DNA from: Gammaproteobacteria bacterium
Lineage (GTDB): Bacteria > Pseudomonadota > Gammaproteobacteria > Steroidobacterales > BM003
NCBI GenBank assembly: GCA_026193125.1
Contig: JAPHSC010000254.1
Coordinates: forward strand, 1-12,577
DNA: 12,577 nucleotides
Direction: 5' to 3'
Shown: in pieces, positions 1 to 7,139 of the stretch
Layout of the letters: each line of letters starts with the position of its first letter
How positions within the stretch are numbered: position 1 is the first letter of the stretch
Notes under the pieces: model-generated
The model's database searches: none
What the model was told of the DNA's origin: nothing
What the model saw: only the letters and a program-made list of their open reading frames with translations
Program-made: the position numbers and the translations under genes

Positions 1-489
1 AACGCCTATGCCCAGGACAATCCCGTCGGTTGGCTGGACTGGTCGGGTGTGGAGAAGGATTCGGAGTTTCATGCGGCCGTCAGGGGCATGATCCAGGTTC
101 GCCGACGCTGCGCCTTGCTCAGGCAGGCGCGTTACCGGCATGGCGAGGAAGACAAGGAATCGGGCTGGCCCAATCTGCAGTGGCTGGGTCCGTGCGGGAC
201 TACCCTGGCGGGTGATGACTGGGCAAATCTGCGGGCCAAGGCCGCGGTCTTCGCAGCAACCTCCCGGGCCGGATTCCGCGCGGTGGCGATACTGATCAAC
301 GGTTCGCCGAAGGCGGTGACCTACACGCTGCCGGGTGTGCCCCTGGAATCCGGCTGGACCCTGGAATTTACCAGCGGTGAGGCGCGCGCGGTGTCTTCGG
401 ACAAATTCACATGGGAGCTGGGTGAGAGTTCCATCGCCTGCCTGTGCCTGGCCTGGGGCGATATGCCTGGCTCAGCTACCACAGACTGA
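1..489 (+). CDS. glgX: Glycogen debranching enzyme GlgX, C-terminal fragment
   Basis: The frame is open from the first base to a TGA at 487-489, giving the last 162 residues; the N-terminus and most of the catalytic barrel lie outside the window. The fragment opens with NAYAQDNPVGWLDW, which matches the conserved GlgX/isoamylase segment (NAYCQDN-x-x-x-WLDW) at the end of the GH13 barrel. It then runs through an arginine-rich helix (about residues 20-45) into a C-terminal beta-sandwich (about 75-155). Family role: cytoplasmic hydrolysis of alpha-1,6 branches of limit dextrins during glycogen breakdown. The full protein is usually near 650-750 residues, so about a fifth is visible. Neighbouring glg genes would be expected to the left. 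Bacterial isoamylase/TreX-type enzymes are close relatives and cannot be excluded from this end alone. Confidence 0.85.
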   Translation, partial: NAYAQDNPVGWLDWSGVEKDSEFHAAVRGMIQVRRRCALLRQARYRHGEEDKESGWPNLQWLGPCGTTLAGDDWANLRAKAAVFAATSRAGFRAVAILINGSPKAVTYTLPGVPLESGWTLEFTSGEARAVSSDKFTWELGESSIACLCLAWGDMPGSATTD

Positions 490-498
490 CCCGGAAGC

Positions 499-584
499 GG
501 GGGCGTCACCAGCGTGACACCCCCGGGACCGGGTTTCTCCCGGGCGCCTCTGATCCAGTCGCAAAATGCGAGTTCATGACTGGA
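499..584. terminator. Hairpin cluster between convergent genes, probable terminators
   Basis: Three inverted repeats lie between the glgX stop (489) and the amidohydrolase stop (596). The first, 499-524, pairs GGGGG-x-GTCAC with GTGAC-x-CCCCC around the loop CAGC (10 of 11 pairs). The second, 529-543, pairs CCGGG with CCCGG around TTTCT. The third, 554-560 with 578-584, pairs TCCAGTC with GACTGGA and encloses a small CGC/GCG hairpin. None is followed by a good T-run, so intrinsic termination is inferred from position and stem strength. The first suits the plus-strand gene and the third the minus-strand gene. Confidence 0.5.
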
Positions 585-595
585 CCAGATACTTC

Positions 596-1876
596 TTAGT
601 CCTTGTAGACGTTTCCGCCCTTCATGACAAAACTTACGTTCTCCAGCACGCTGACGTCGTCCAGCGGGTTGCTGTCCACGGCAATGATATCGGCATAGAA
701 ACCCGGGGCAATGGCGCCCACATCCTCCTTCCAGCCGAGCAGGTCGGCCGCTGCCACCGTGGCGGCCTGGATGGCCTGCATCGGCGTCATACCGTACTCC
801 ACCATGTAGGCAAACTGCTTGCCGTTGTCGCCATGGGGATAGACGGCGCCGTCACTGCCAAAGGCCATCTTCACACCGGCCGCGTGGGCCTTGCGGAAGT
901 TGTCCCTCTGTAACTGGCCAATGGCGCGTTCTTTATCCAGCGATTCCTGCAGCATGCCGACTTCGGCGCCATGCTCGAGGATGAAGGTGTCGTTGTAGAT
1001 ATCCATCACCAGGTAGGTACCCCGTTCCTTGGCCAGCTTGATTCCTTCATCGTCGATCAGGCTGCTGTGCTCCACGGAATCCACCCCGGCCAGGATCGCT
1101 GTCTTGATGCCCTGGGCGCCATGCGCATGGGCCGCGACTTTGCGCCCGTGCATATGGGCCTCGTCCACCAGCGCTGTCATCTCCTCGAGAGTATATTGCT
1201 GACCGCCCACGCTGTCGCCCTTGGACAGGACGCCACCGGTGGCGCAGAACTTGATCAAGTCGGCCCCGTACTTGATCACCTCACGCACCTTGGCCCTGAC
1301 CGCCCAGGGACCGTTAGCCACACCCTCGGCAGTCACATCGTATTCGCGGGGCAACAGGTTATTGTCGCAGTGCCCACCGGTAATGCCGAGAGCCGGACCG
1401 GAAACCCGCATGCGCGGACCAACGATCTCGCCATCATTAATGGCATCCCTCAGGGCCACATCCGTATAGCCGCTCGCGCCCACATTGCGAATGGTGGTGA
1501 AGCCCGCATTCAGCGTGATACGCGAATTGGTTACGCCATACAGTGCTTCCCTGGGCACCGAGATGGCCAGTCCGCCATAGCCATGAAAACGGTGGTCGCC
1601 GGTAATGTGGTCATGCATATCGATCAGGCCGGGCAGAACCGTCTTGGTCGACAAATCGATTATCTTCGCACCCTCCGGAATGCTCACACTGGCCGCCGGA
1701 CCCACCTGGGTGATCCGTCCGTCAGAAATAAGGATTACCTGGTCCTTCTGCAGTGTGCCCTGTTGTACGTCCACCAACTGGCCGGCCCTGACCGCTACCT
1801 GGGATCCTTCGCCCCAGGCCGCCTGGGCCAGCATCAGCAGTCCCAGTACCATTCCCGCTTGCTTGATCGATCGCAT
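596..1876 (-). CDS. Sec-exported metal-dependent amidohydrolase (Xaa-Pro dipeptidase/imidazolonepropionase-like)
   Basis: A 426-residue protein of the amidohydrolase superfamily. It starts with a signal peptide (basic MRSIK, hydrophobic core about residues 7-19, likely cleavage after AWG at 22), so it probably acts in the periplasm. The binuclear metal site is complete: HxH at His88/His90 (MHDH), the lysine usually carboxylated at Lys209 (DLIKF), His250 and His270 (AAHAHG, VEHSS), and Asp342 (GSDG). An N-terminal beta-sandwich strand set (26-80) and the C-terminal GFYADIIAVDSNPL signature complete the fold. Relatives hydrolyse Xaa-Pro or Xaa-Arg/Lys dipeptides or N-acyl amino acids; the substrate cannot be told from sequence. 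The ATG at 1874-1876 follows GAGGG (1885-1889, minus strand) at 8 nt. It stands alone, divergent from the acyl-CoA dehydrogenase. Confidence 0.88.
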   Translation of the reverse strand: MRSIKQAGMVLGLLMLAQAAWGEGSQVAVRAGQLVDVQQGTLQKDQVILISDGRITQVGPAASVSIPEGAKIIDLSTKTVLPGLIDMHDHITGDHRFHGYGGLAISVPREALYGVTNSRITLNAGFTTIRNVGASGYTDVALRDAINDGEIVGPRMRVSGPALGITGGHCDNNLLPREYDVTAEGVANGPWAVRAKVREVIKYGADLIKFCATGGVLSKGDSVGGQQYTLEEMTALVDEAHMHGRKVAAHAHGAQGIKTAILAGVDSVEHSSLIDDEGIKLAKERGTYLVMDIYNDTFILEHGAEVGMLQESLDKERAIGQLQRDNFRKAHAAGVKMAFGSDGAVYPHGDNGKQFAYMVEYGMTPMQAIQAATVAAADLLGWKEDVGAIAPGFYADIIAVDSNPLDDVSVLENVSFVMKGGNVYKD

Positions 1877-2176
1877 TCCTGTCGCCCTCGTTATCGTGTT
1901 GTGTCAATGCCCATGCCGCCAAATATTTTGCGAACTGCCGCACAGGGTAGCGTCAAGCGCCCCTGGTGCGCCAGCGTGGATGACAGGATCAGTGCCATTT
2001 GGCAACAAACGGCTATTGCCGCTGGGTGCCTTGCCGATATCTCTAGGCCCCGTCTGGAACATCAGATTTAGACTAAGTAGAAGATCTGCGGAAATTGTTG
2101 CATTGCAGCGTAGGCTGGCGCAAAGTTGGGCCAGACTTTTTCAAGCGGTAAACATCGCTCACAGGAGACTCCTGCC
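1877..2176. other. Divergent intergenic region, promoters not resolved
   Basis: This 300-nt gap separates the divergent amidohydrolase and acyl-CoA dehydrogenase genes and must hold both promoters. On the minus strand TTGACG (near 1950) and an AT-rich AAATAT stretch (near 1925) occur, but about 22 nt apart, too far for a standard sigma-70 promoter. Near the plus-strand gene there is a small dyad, TTAGACTAA, at 2068-2076. No convincing -35/-10 pair, PsrA-like or FadR-like operator, small gene or RNA was found. Confidence 0.3.
2163..2167 (+). promoter_or_regulatory. Ribosome binding site fixing the acyl-CoA dehydrogenase start
   Basis: AGGAG lies 9 nt before ATG 2177-2179. An in-frame upstream ATG at 2126 has no such site, and the extra 17 residues it would add look unlike the family, so 2177 is the preferred start. 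Confidence 0.7.
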
Positions 2177-3955
2177 ATGAACGCTGTCCTTGAGACCCCA
2201 ACACTCGAATCACCCGACACCGGCCTGCTGCTGGATACCAGCGCGGTCAAGTCACTGTTCCTGGGCCACATGGTCCAGCAGAACCTGTTTCCGTACCCGA
2301 AAATCCGCGAGGAGGAACGCGAAACCCTGGAAATGGTGCTGGATTCCTTTGATCGTTTTCTGGCAGAGCGCAAGGATTCTTTCGCCAAGTGGGACGATGC
2401 AGCTGCGCAACCCGAGGAGTTCCTCCAGGGCCTGCGCGACATGGGCCTTTTTGGTCTGATCATACCCGAGGAATATGAGGGTCTGGGTCTGTCGAACGCA
2501 GCCTATTCGCGGGTTCTGTCGCAAAGCAGTCGGCATGACAGTTCCTCATCACTGACCATCGGTGCACACAGTTCAATCGGCATGAAGGGCTTGTTGCTGT
2601 TCGGTACAGACGAGCAAAAGGCCCAATACCTGCCCAGGCTGGCAAGTGGCGAAATGATTGCGGCGTTTTGCCTGACCGAGGCCGGCGCCGGCTCCGATGC
2701 GGCTGCACTGAAGACCAGGGCGGTCAGGAACGATGATGGCACCTGGACCCTGAACGGTGAAAAAATCTGGGTCACCAACGGCGGCCTGGCTGACTTTTTC
2801 ACTGTCTTCGCTCGCACCGAGGGCGAGGCTGGCAAACTCAGCGCCTTCATTGTTGAAAAGTCCTGGCCGGGTGTTGCCGTAGGACCGACCGAACACAAGA
2901 TGGGTATACGCGCCTCGTCCACGACCACCGTGAGCTTTGCCGACGTGATACTTCCTGCCGGCGCCTTGCTTGGGCCAGAGGGCAAGGGTTTCAAGGTAGC
3001 CATGGAAGTACTGAACAATGGCCGTACCGGTCTGGGTGGCGGCGCGGTGGGCGGTATGAAGGCCTGTATTGAACTGTCTTCCCAATACGCCAAGCAACGT
3101 AAGGCTTTCGGTCAAAACCTGTCAGATTTCGGTTTGATCAAAAAGAAAATTGCACGCATGACGGTAGATTGTTTCGCCGCCGAAAGCGTGGTCTGGATGG
3201 TGGCGCACTACATCGATTCGGGGCATACCGACTATTCGACCGAGGCCGCCATCAGCAAGGTCTTCGCCAGCGAAGCCATGCTGCGCACGGCAAATGAAGC
3301 CATGCAGATAGCTGCGGGCAACGGTTACATGAAGGAGTACCCCTACGAGCGTATCGTGCGCGACTCCCGCATCCTGACCATCTTCGAGGGCACCAGCGAA
3401 ATTCTGCGCCTGTTCATCGCCTTGTCGGGCATGAAGGATGTCGGCGATTCCCTGAAGGATATGAAAGCCGGGGTGCAGGGTATTTTCAACAATCCTATCA
3501 AGGGCTTTGGCGTACTCACCGACTATACCGGCCGGCGCCTGACCCAGATCACCTCCCTGGGTCGCGACCGCATCGTGGCCAACGTTCCGGATTCATTGCA
3601 GGACGAGGCACTGGTGTATGAGAAATACACCCTGGAGCTGGCTCGCCTGACAGACGTGCTGTTGCGTCGTCACGGCAAGCACATCATCGGCAAGCAGTTG
3701 TCCATGCAACGGGTGGCTGACGTGGCAATCGACCTGTTCGTAGGCATCAGCGTCTTGTCGCGGGTCGCCAGCATGCAGGCCGACGGCTCTGAGAAGTACG
3801 AATTTGCGGTGACCATCGCCAAGCTGTTCACCCAGGATGCAAAGCGGCGCATGAATCAAAACCTGCGGCGGCTGCTGAAGAACGAAGACGAGGGTACGAC
3901 GAGTCTGTGTGACTACATCGTCAATGAAGAAGCTTACCCCTGGGATATCATCTAG
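2177..3955 (+). CDS. Acyl-CoA dehydrogenase, VLCAD/ACAD9-type with C-terminal extension
   Basis: A 592-residue FAD-dependent acyl-CoA dehydrogenase for the first step of fatty acid beta-oxidation (acyl-CoA to trans-2-enoyl-CoA, electrons passed to ETF). The N-terminal helical domain covers about residues 45-160. Family signature 1 is at 165-175 (CLTEAGAGSDA), the FAD-contacting WVTNGG segment at 198-203, and the C-terminal helical domain at about 270-420 contains the catalytic base Glu404 in IFEGTSEILR. Residues about 420-592 form an extra helical domain. Its length and the LRLFIALSGMKD context match VLCAD/ACAD9 proteins rather than short/medium-chain enzymes (about 380-400 residues) or E. 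coli FadE (about 814), which suggests long-chain substrates. No export signal. No ETF or thiolase gene lies beside it, so it appears monocistronic, ending at a strong hairpin. Confidence 0.93.
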   Translation: MNAVLETPTLESPDTGLLLDTSAVKSLFLGHMVQQNLFPYPKIREEERETLEMVLDSFDRFLAERKDSFAKWDDAAAQPEEFLQGLRDMGLFGLIIPEEYEGLGLSNAAYSRVLSQSSRHDSSSSLTIGAHSSIGMKGLLLFGTDEQKAQYLPRLASGEMIAAFCLTEAGAGSDAAALKTRAVRNDDGTWTLNGEKIWVTNGGLADFFTVFARTEGEAGKLSAFIVEKSWPGVAVGPTEHKMGIRASSTTTVSFADVILPAGALLGPEGKGFKVAMEVLNNGRTGLGGGAVGGMKACIELSSQYAKQRKAFGQNLSDFGLIKKKIARMTVDCFAAESVVWMVAHYIDSGHTDYSTEAAISKVFASEAMLRTANEAMQIAAGNGYMKEYPYERIVRDSRILTIFEGTSEILRLFIALSGMKDVGDSLKDMKAGVQGIFNNPIKGFGVLTDYTGRRLTQITSLGRDRIVANVPDSLQDEALVYEKYTLELARLTDVLLRRHGKHIIGKQLSMQRVADVAIDLFVGISVLSRVASMQADGSEKYEFAVTIAKLFTQDAKRRMNQNLRRLLKNEDEGTTSLCDYIVNEEAYPWDII

Positions 3956-3978
3956 CCTCAGGACGCGCCCGAAACGAG

Positions 3979-4007
3979 AGGGCGGCCCACTGCCAGTGGG
4001 CCGCCCT
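3979..4007. terminator. Strong bidirectional terminator hairpin
   Basis: A perfect 13-bp stem (3979-3991 with 3995-4007) closes over a GCC loop, with TGTT following on the plus strand. It lies between the convergent acyl-CoA dehydrogenase (stop 3955) and RidA-like gene (stop 4063-4065), so it can serve both transcripts. The T-run is short, but the stem is very stable and GC-rich. Confidence 0.8.
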
Positions 4008-4062
4008 GTTCAGTCAAGACGGGTCAGTCTCATTCGGCCCGCATTCGCTGGCCGGCCTGACT

Positions 4063-4536
4063 CTACCTGGCGAACATGCACTCGATCTCGACCCGGCCAG
4101 CCAGGGCGATACCGCTGACGCCGAAAGCGCTGCGCGCCGGCTTGTTGCCAGGGAAGAACTGAACATAGATTTCGTTCATCTTGGCCCACTCGGCGATGTC
4201 GGCCAGGAACACTGTGCACTTGATGGGCCTGGCCATGGAAAAGCCATAGCGTTCCACCGAGGCCTTGATGTTCTCCAGCGCCTGGCGTGTCTCTCCCTGT
4301 ATGCCACCCTCTGCCAACTCGAGCGTCCCCGGCTTATTACCGATCTTGCCCGATACATACAGCACATCGCCGACTCTCACGGCGTCCGAAAACGGCAGGG
4401 TGTTTTCAACGTCACTGGAGGCACTGAGGTATTCCACATCGGAATTGGCCTTGGCCTCGTGATGAGTAGCCAGGGCGCTGGTCCCGGTGAGAAATACGCC
4501 CGCAAGCAGACTGGTCAGGGTCAAGATTTTTTTCAT
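4063..4536 (-). CDS. RidA/YjgF/UK114-family protein with Sec signal peptide
   Basis: A 157-residue protein. Residues 1-24 are a typical Sec signal (MKK, hydrophobic core, ALA at 21-23 before THH), so export to the periplasm is predicted. Residues about 33-157 are one Rid domain: the VLYVSGKIG strand (58-66), the GETRQALENI helix (81-90), the PARSAFGV motif with Arg135 at the position of the carboxylate-binding arginine of active RidA, and the terminal VEIECMF strand. Cytosolic RidA (about 128 residues) hydrolyses reactive enamines/imines to ketones and works as a trimer; an exported version is less usual. The ATG (4534-4536) has GGGAG (4546-4550, minus strand) 9 nt upstream, inside the 21-nt gap after the GMC gene. 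It is therefore very probably the last gene of the subunit-3/GMC operon. Its substrate is unknown. Confidence 0.87.
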   Translation of the reverse strand: MKKILTLTSLLAGVFLTGTSALATHHEAKANSDVEYLSASSDVENTLPFSDAVRVGDVLYVSGKIGNKPGTLELAEGGIQGETRQALENIKASVERYGFSMARPIKCTVFLADIAEWAKMNEIYVQFFPGNKPARSAFGVSGIALAGRVEIECMFAR

Positions 4537-4557
4537 CGAATGATTCTCCCAATAAAG

Positions 4558-6231
4558 CTAAATTTCATTGCGGCGTGCCAGGTCGCCAATACGCTCCGCA
4601 GCCCTGAATGCCAGCGCCTGGATAGTCATGGTGGGTTGCCCACGACCCGAGCTGACAAAGCTGCTGCCATCACACATGAACAGGTTGGGCACATCGTGGC
4701 TGCGATGATCCCGGTCAATCACCGAACTGCCCGGGTCATTACCCATACGACAGGTCCCCAGTAGATGAACGCCGTTGTCGGCGTGGTGCACTGGTGGAAG
4801 CATGACGCGCTTTGCGCCGGCTGCCTCCATCACCTCGGCGCCCCGTGCCTGCAGAAACGCCGCCATTGCCAGATCGTCGTCATGGTCACGATAGGTCACA
4901 CGCATGGCCGGCAGGCCAAACTTGTCTTTCAACTCCGGATCCAGGCTGATGTTGTTGGAGGCCATGGGTACCGAGGTGGTGGAACAGGCTACCGCCATGC
5001 CATGGGTGAAGGATTCAGCCAGGAACTGCTTGAATTCCGAACCCCACTGGGGGCCGTCTGCAGGTGGGTACAGCAGCGAGGCAAGAATGGGAGTCGAAAG
5101 GAAAAGAGGGCGTCCGTCCAGGGCACCACCACCGTAGAATCCCCGCTTGGGGTCACTGTCATAAAAGTCATGCACGATGCGTGTGCACTGGATACCCTTG
5201 TACTCGTTCAGCGGGTGCTCAAAGGTTGCGTTGACCAGGGCATGAGTATTGAACATCAGGTACTTGCCCACCAGGCCACTGGAGTTGGCCAGGCCCTGTG
5301 GAAAACGCGGCGAGTCAGACATCAGCAACAGGCGAGGGGTCTCGGAGCCATTGGCCGCCAGGATCACCGCCTTGGCGCGTTGGGATCGCTGCTTGCCCTC
5401 GGCGTCGAAATACAACACCTCGTCAATCCGGCCCTGTTCGTTAGTCTCCAGTCGGTATACCGTGCATTCGCTGCGCAGCTCGCAACGGCCACTCGCCATA
5501 GCCACCGGGATCATTGCCGCCAGAGACGAGGACTTGGCGCCTGCTTCACAACCAAAACCCATGCAGAAACCGCAGTTCAAACAGGGTGCCCTGCCATTAT
5601 GGGATTTGGACAGGATAGCCACTGGTGCTACCTGGGGGTGCAAGCCGATTTTCCTGGCACCCTTTTCCAGCAATACCCCTGCGGATTTAACCGGCATGGG
5701 CGGTACCGGGTAGGGCTTGGAACGGGGTGGGTCGAAGGGTCCCGGGGCGCCGGAAACGCCCACTTCCCAGTCAACCTTGGTGTAATACGGCTCCAGTTCC
5801 TCGTAGCTGATGGGCCAATCGGCGAAGCCGGTACCGGGCATTTCCCCCAGCAGGCTGCGCTCCTTGAAATCCACCGGGCGCAAGCGCCAGTAATTGGCAG
5901 AAAAGTGCACACTGCTGCCACCCACGGTGCGGGCGTAGCCGGCTGCCGGTTGATCGGCCGCCAGACGGGCGGTTTCCGTCTCGCTGGACCGAAAAGTCTG
6001 CGGGTAACCGGCACGGGCGCCGCCGACGAGTTCCTGGTTAAAAAACACACTCAGTTCGTCGTGGGTGAAATCTTCTTCACTGCGCCACTTGCCCTGCTCC
6101 AGCACCACCACGTCGAACCCGGAGGTAGACAACTCCTTGGCCAGCACGCCACCCGCCGCGCCGGATCCCACGATGACGAAATCCACCGGTTTGCCAAGAT
6201 CGAATTCCGGCATGTTGTCAGGACGCTTCAT
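4558..6231 (-). CDS. GMC-family FAD dehydrogenase, gluconate 2-dehydrogenase large-subunit-like
   Basis: A 557-residue flavoprotein. The FAD dinucleotide fold is at 19-47 (GSGAAGG, then VVVLEQG), the second FAD motif GGSSVHFSANYWR at 104-116, LAANGSETPR at 291-300, and the GMC C-terminal domain from about 410 with HLLGTCRMG (catalytic His489) and GQPTMTIQAL (531-540). Gln532 stands where Asn or His is usual as second catalytic residue. Four cysteines at 217, 220, 223 and 228 (C-x2-C-x2-C-x4-C) could hold an iron-sulfur cluster. No signal peptide is present; relatives cross the membrane bound to a Tat-tagged small subunit, and the gene directly upstream is such a protein. An in-frame ATG at 6303 exists, but ATG 6229-6231 is chosen for its strong site (GAGGGAGG, 8 nt). 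It overlaps the upstream gene by 14 nt, implying translational coupling. The substrate (sugar, sugar acid or alcohol) is unknown. Confidence 0.88.
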   Translation of the reverse strand: MKRPDNMPEFDLGKPVDFVIVGSGAAGGVLAKELSTSGFDVVVLEQGKWRSEEDFTHDELSVFFNQELVGGARAGYPQTFRSSETETARLAADQPAAGYARTVGGSSVHFSANYWRLRPVDFKERSLLGEMPGTGFADWPISYEELEPYYTKVDWEVGVSGAPGPFDPPRSKPYPVPPMPVKSAGVLLEKGARKIGLHPQVAPVAILSKSHNGRAPCLNCGFCMGFGCEAGAKSSSLAAMIPVAMASGRCELRSECTVYRLETNEQGRIDEVLYFDAEGKQRSQRAKAVILAANGSETPRLLLMSDSPRFPQGLANSSGLVGKYLMFNTHALVNATFEHPLNEYKGIQCTRIVHDFYDSDPKRGFYGGGALDGRPLFLSTPILASLLYPPADGPQWGSEFKQFLAESFTHGMAVACSTTSVPMASNNISLDPELKDKFGLPAMRVTYRDHDDDLAMAAFLQARGAEVMEAAGAKRVMLPPVHHADNGVHLLGTCRMGNDPGSSVIDRDHRSHDVPNLFMCDGSSFVSSGRGQPTMTIQALAFRAAERIGDLARRNEI

Positions 6232-6808
6232 GATCTGAGCCTCCCTCGGCGTAATGGGCATCGTAATACCCGAAAGGTGCAGACCAGGCGTGCCGATGAT
6301 CAAAGCCGATCATCTTCCAGCCTATGTGATCACGGTTGCCACCATATTCGGGTAGCGAAAACATGCCGGCCAGGGTCAGGAAGCGCACGAGTCCGAAAAA
6401 ACCGGACGATTCCTCGCGCCTCAGCAAAGCCACCTGCTCGTCACTGCCAAGGTTGGCAAACCCTTGATCATCGCCTGGTACCTTGCGGTTGAGTGCGGCG
6501 AGGCCGTCACGCAGTTCGGGTAGTGCGTGGGCGAACATACCGGCCATGGCGCCATCGATAAAGTAAATGACACCGGCCTCGCGCGCCCCGGGCGTCTCGT
6601 CGGTAGGAATAATCTGCGCGGCTATCGCCTCGAGGTCCGCCGCCTCCTGTGCGCCCAGCGTGTGCAAGGCCTCTGCCTGGTCGCGGGCCTGCGCCGCAGC
6701 CGTGCCGATTGACAGCAGGGCGGGCAAATTGATGCCGGCCAGGGTGATTCCCACGGCGCTGCTCGAGCTTTTCAAGAACTGGCGACGTGATTGCAGGCTC
6801 TTGTACAC
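6218..6808 (-). CDS. Gluconate 2-dehydrogenase subunit 3-like protein with Tat signal
   Basis: A 196-residue protein starting at GTG 6806-6808; AGGGGG (6815-6820, minus strand) lies 6 nt upstream and the only ATG upstream in this frame is about 100 nt away. The N-terminus has a twin-arginine signal, SRRQFLKSS (residues 8-16), then a hydrophobic stretch ending near the AAAQA site. The mature part contains the family features: LEAIAAQIIPTDETPGAREAG, the YFIDGAM segment, and a C-terminal half with the EYGGNRDHIGWKMIGF motif. In known FAD-dependent glucose and gluconate dehydrogenases this small subunit carries the catalytic subunit through the Tat pathway. The stop (6218-6220) lies within the start of the GMC gene, so the two are co-translated and presumably form a complex. 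It is the first gene of the three-gene operon. Confidence 0.87.
   Translation of the reverse strand: MYKSLQSRRQFLKSSSSAVGITLAGINLPALLSIGTAAAQARDQAEALHTLGAQEAADLEAIAAQIIPTDETPGAREAGVIYFIDGAMAGMFAHALPELRDGLAALNRKVPGDDQGFANLGSDEQVALLRREESSGFFGLVRFLTLAGMFSLPEYGGNRDHIGWKMIGFDHRHAWSAPFGYYDAHYAEGGSDHEAS
6240..6247 (-). promoter_or_regulatory. Internal ribosome binding site for the GMC gene
   Basis: GAGGGAGG on the minus strand, inside the end of the subunit-3 gene and 8 nt before ATG 6229-6231. It decides between this start and the in-frame ATG 72 nt further upstream. Confidence 0.75.
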
Positions 6809-6814
6809 GCATGG

Positions 6815-6820
6815 CCCCCT
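6815..6820 (-). promoter_or_regulatory. Ribosome binding site supporting a GTG start
   Basis: AGGGGG on the minus strand, 6 nt before GTG 6806-6808. An out-of-frame ATG (6810-6812) lies between the two, but its frame does not encode the Tat signal or the subunit-3 domain. Confidence 0.65.
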
Positions 6821-6917
6821 TATATTGAAATGTAATTTTTGATGGATGGCTGGCGGGCCCCGGTCATCGGGGCATCGAGTGTTTCTACCTGATAGCCAGG
6901 CAGACAGCAAGTCGGTA

Positions 6918-6937
6918 GCCGCGAACCCGCTCGCGGC
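6918..6937. repeat. REP-like GC-rich hairpin
   Basis: GCCGCGA (6918-6924) pairs perfectly with TCGCGGC (6931-6937) over the loop ACCCGC. The form recalls REP palindromes of pseudomonads (a GC-rich stem with a short loop, set in intergenic DNA). Only one copy is in the window, so repetition in the genome is a guess. Confidence 0.35.
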
Positions 6938-6999
6938 GACGAGCGCCGAAAGGGCAAACGCGCAGCCGAGTCAGACGCAAGCCGGCCTGGTGGCGAGGA

Positions 7000-7025
7000 G
7001 GTGGGTGTTACTGCTTCGACCCACC
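7000..7025. repeat. 7-bp hairpin
   Basis: GGTGGGT (7000-7006) pairs perfectly with ACCCACC (7019-7025) around a 12-nt loop. It may belong to the same non-coding element as the REP-like hairpin 60 nt to its left. No T-run follows. Confidence 0.35.
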
Positions 7026-7139
7026 AGAAAAGGAGTCTTCCCGGCCACATACCGACAGGCAGCGGCGTCCCGGGAAAGCGAGTGTGAAGCGGGTTGTTGG
7101 CGGGCCTGGCGCAGGTGAGCGGCAGGAGCAGCGGAAATT

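Noticed and set aside
971..2071. 366-codon plus-strand frame opposite the amidohydrolase
   Set aside because: It mirrors a complete metal-dependent hydrolase with signal peptide and intact ligands; the antisense translation shows no family features.
4765..6492. 575-codon open frame on the plus strand opposite the GMC gene
   Set aside because: It is antisense to a clear GMC protein, its translation is rich in His, Gln and Gly with no recognisable domain, and it has no credible ribosome site. Long antisense frames are common in GC-rich genes.
6846..7118. 90-codon plus-strand frame in the divergent spacer
   Set aside because: The sequence shows no family resemblance and spans two perfect hairpins, which suits a non-coding repeat better than a gene.
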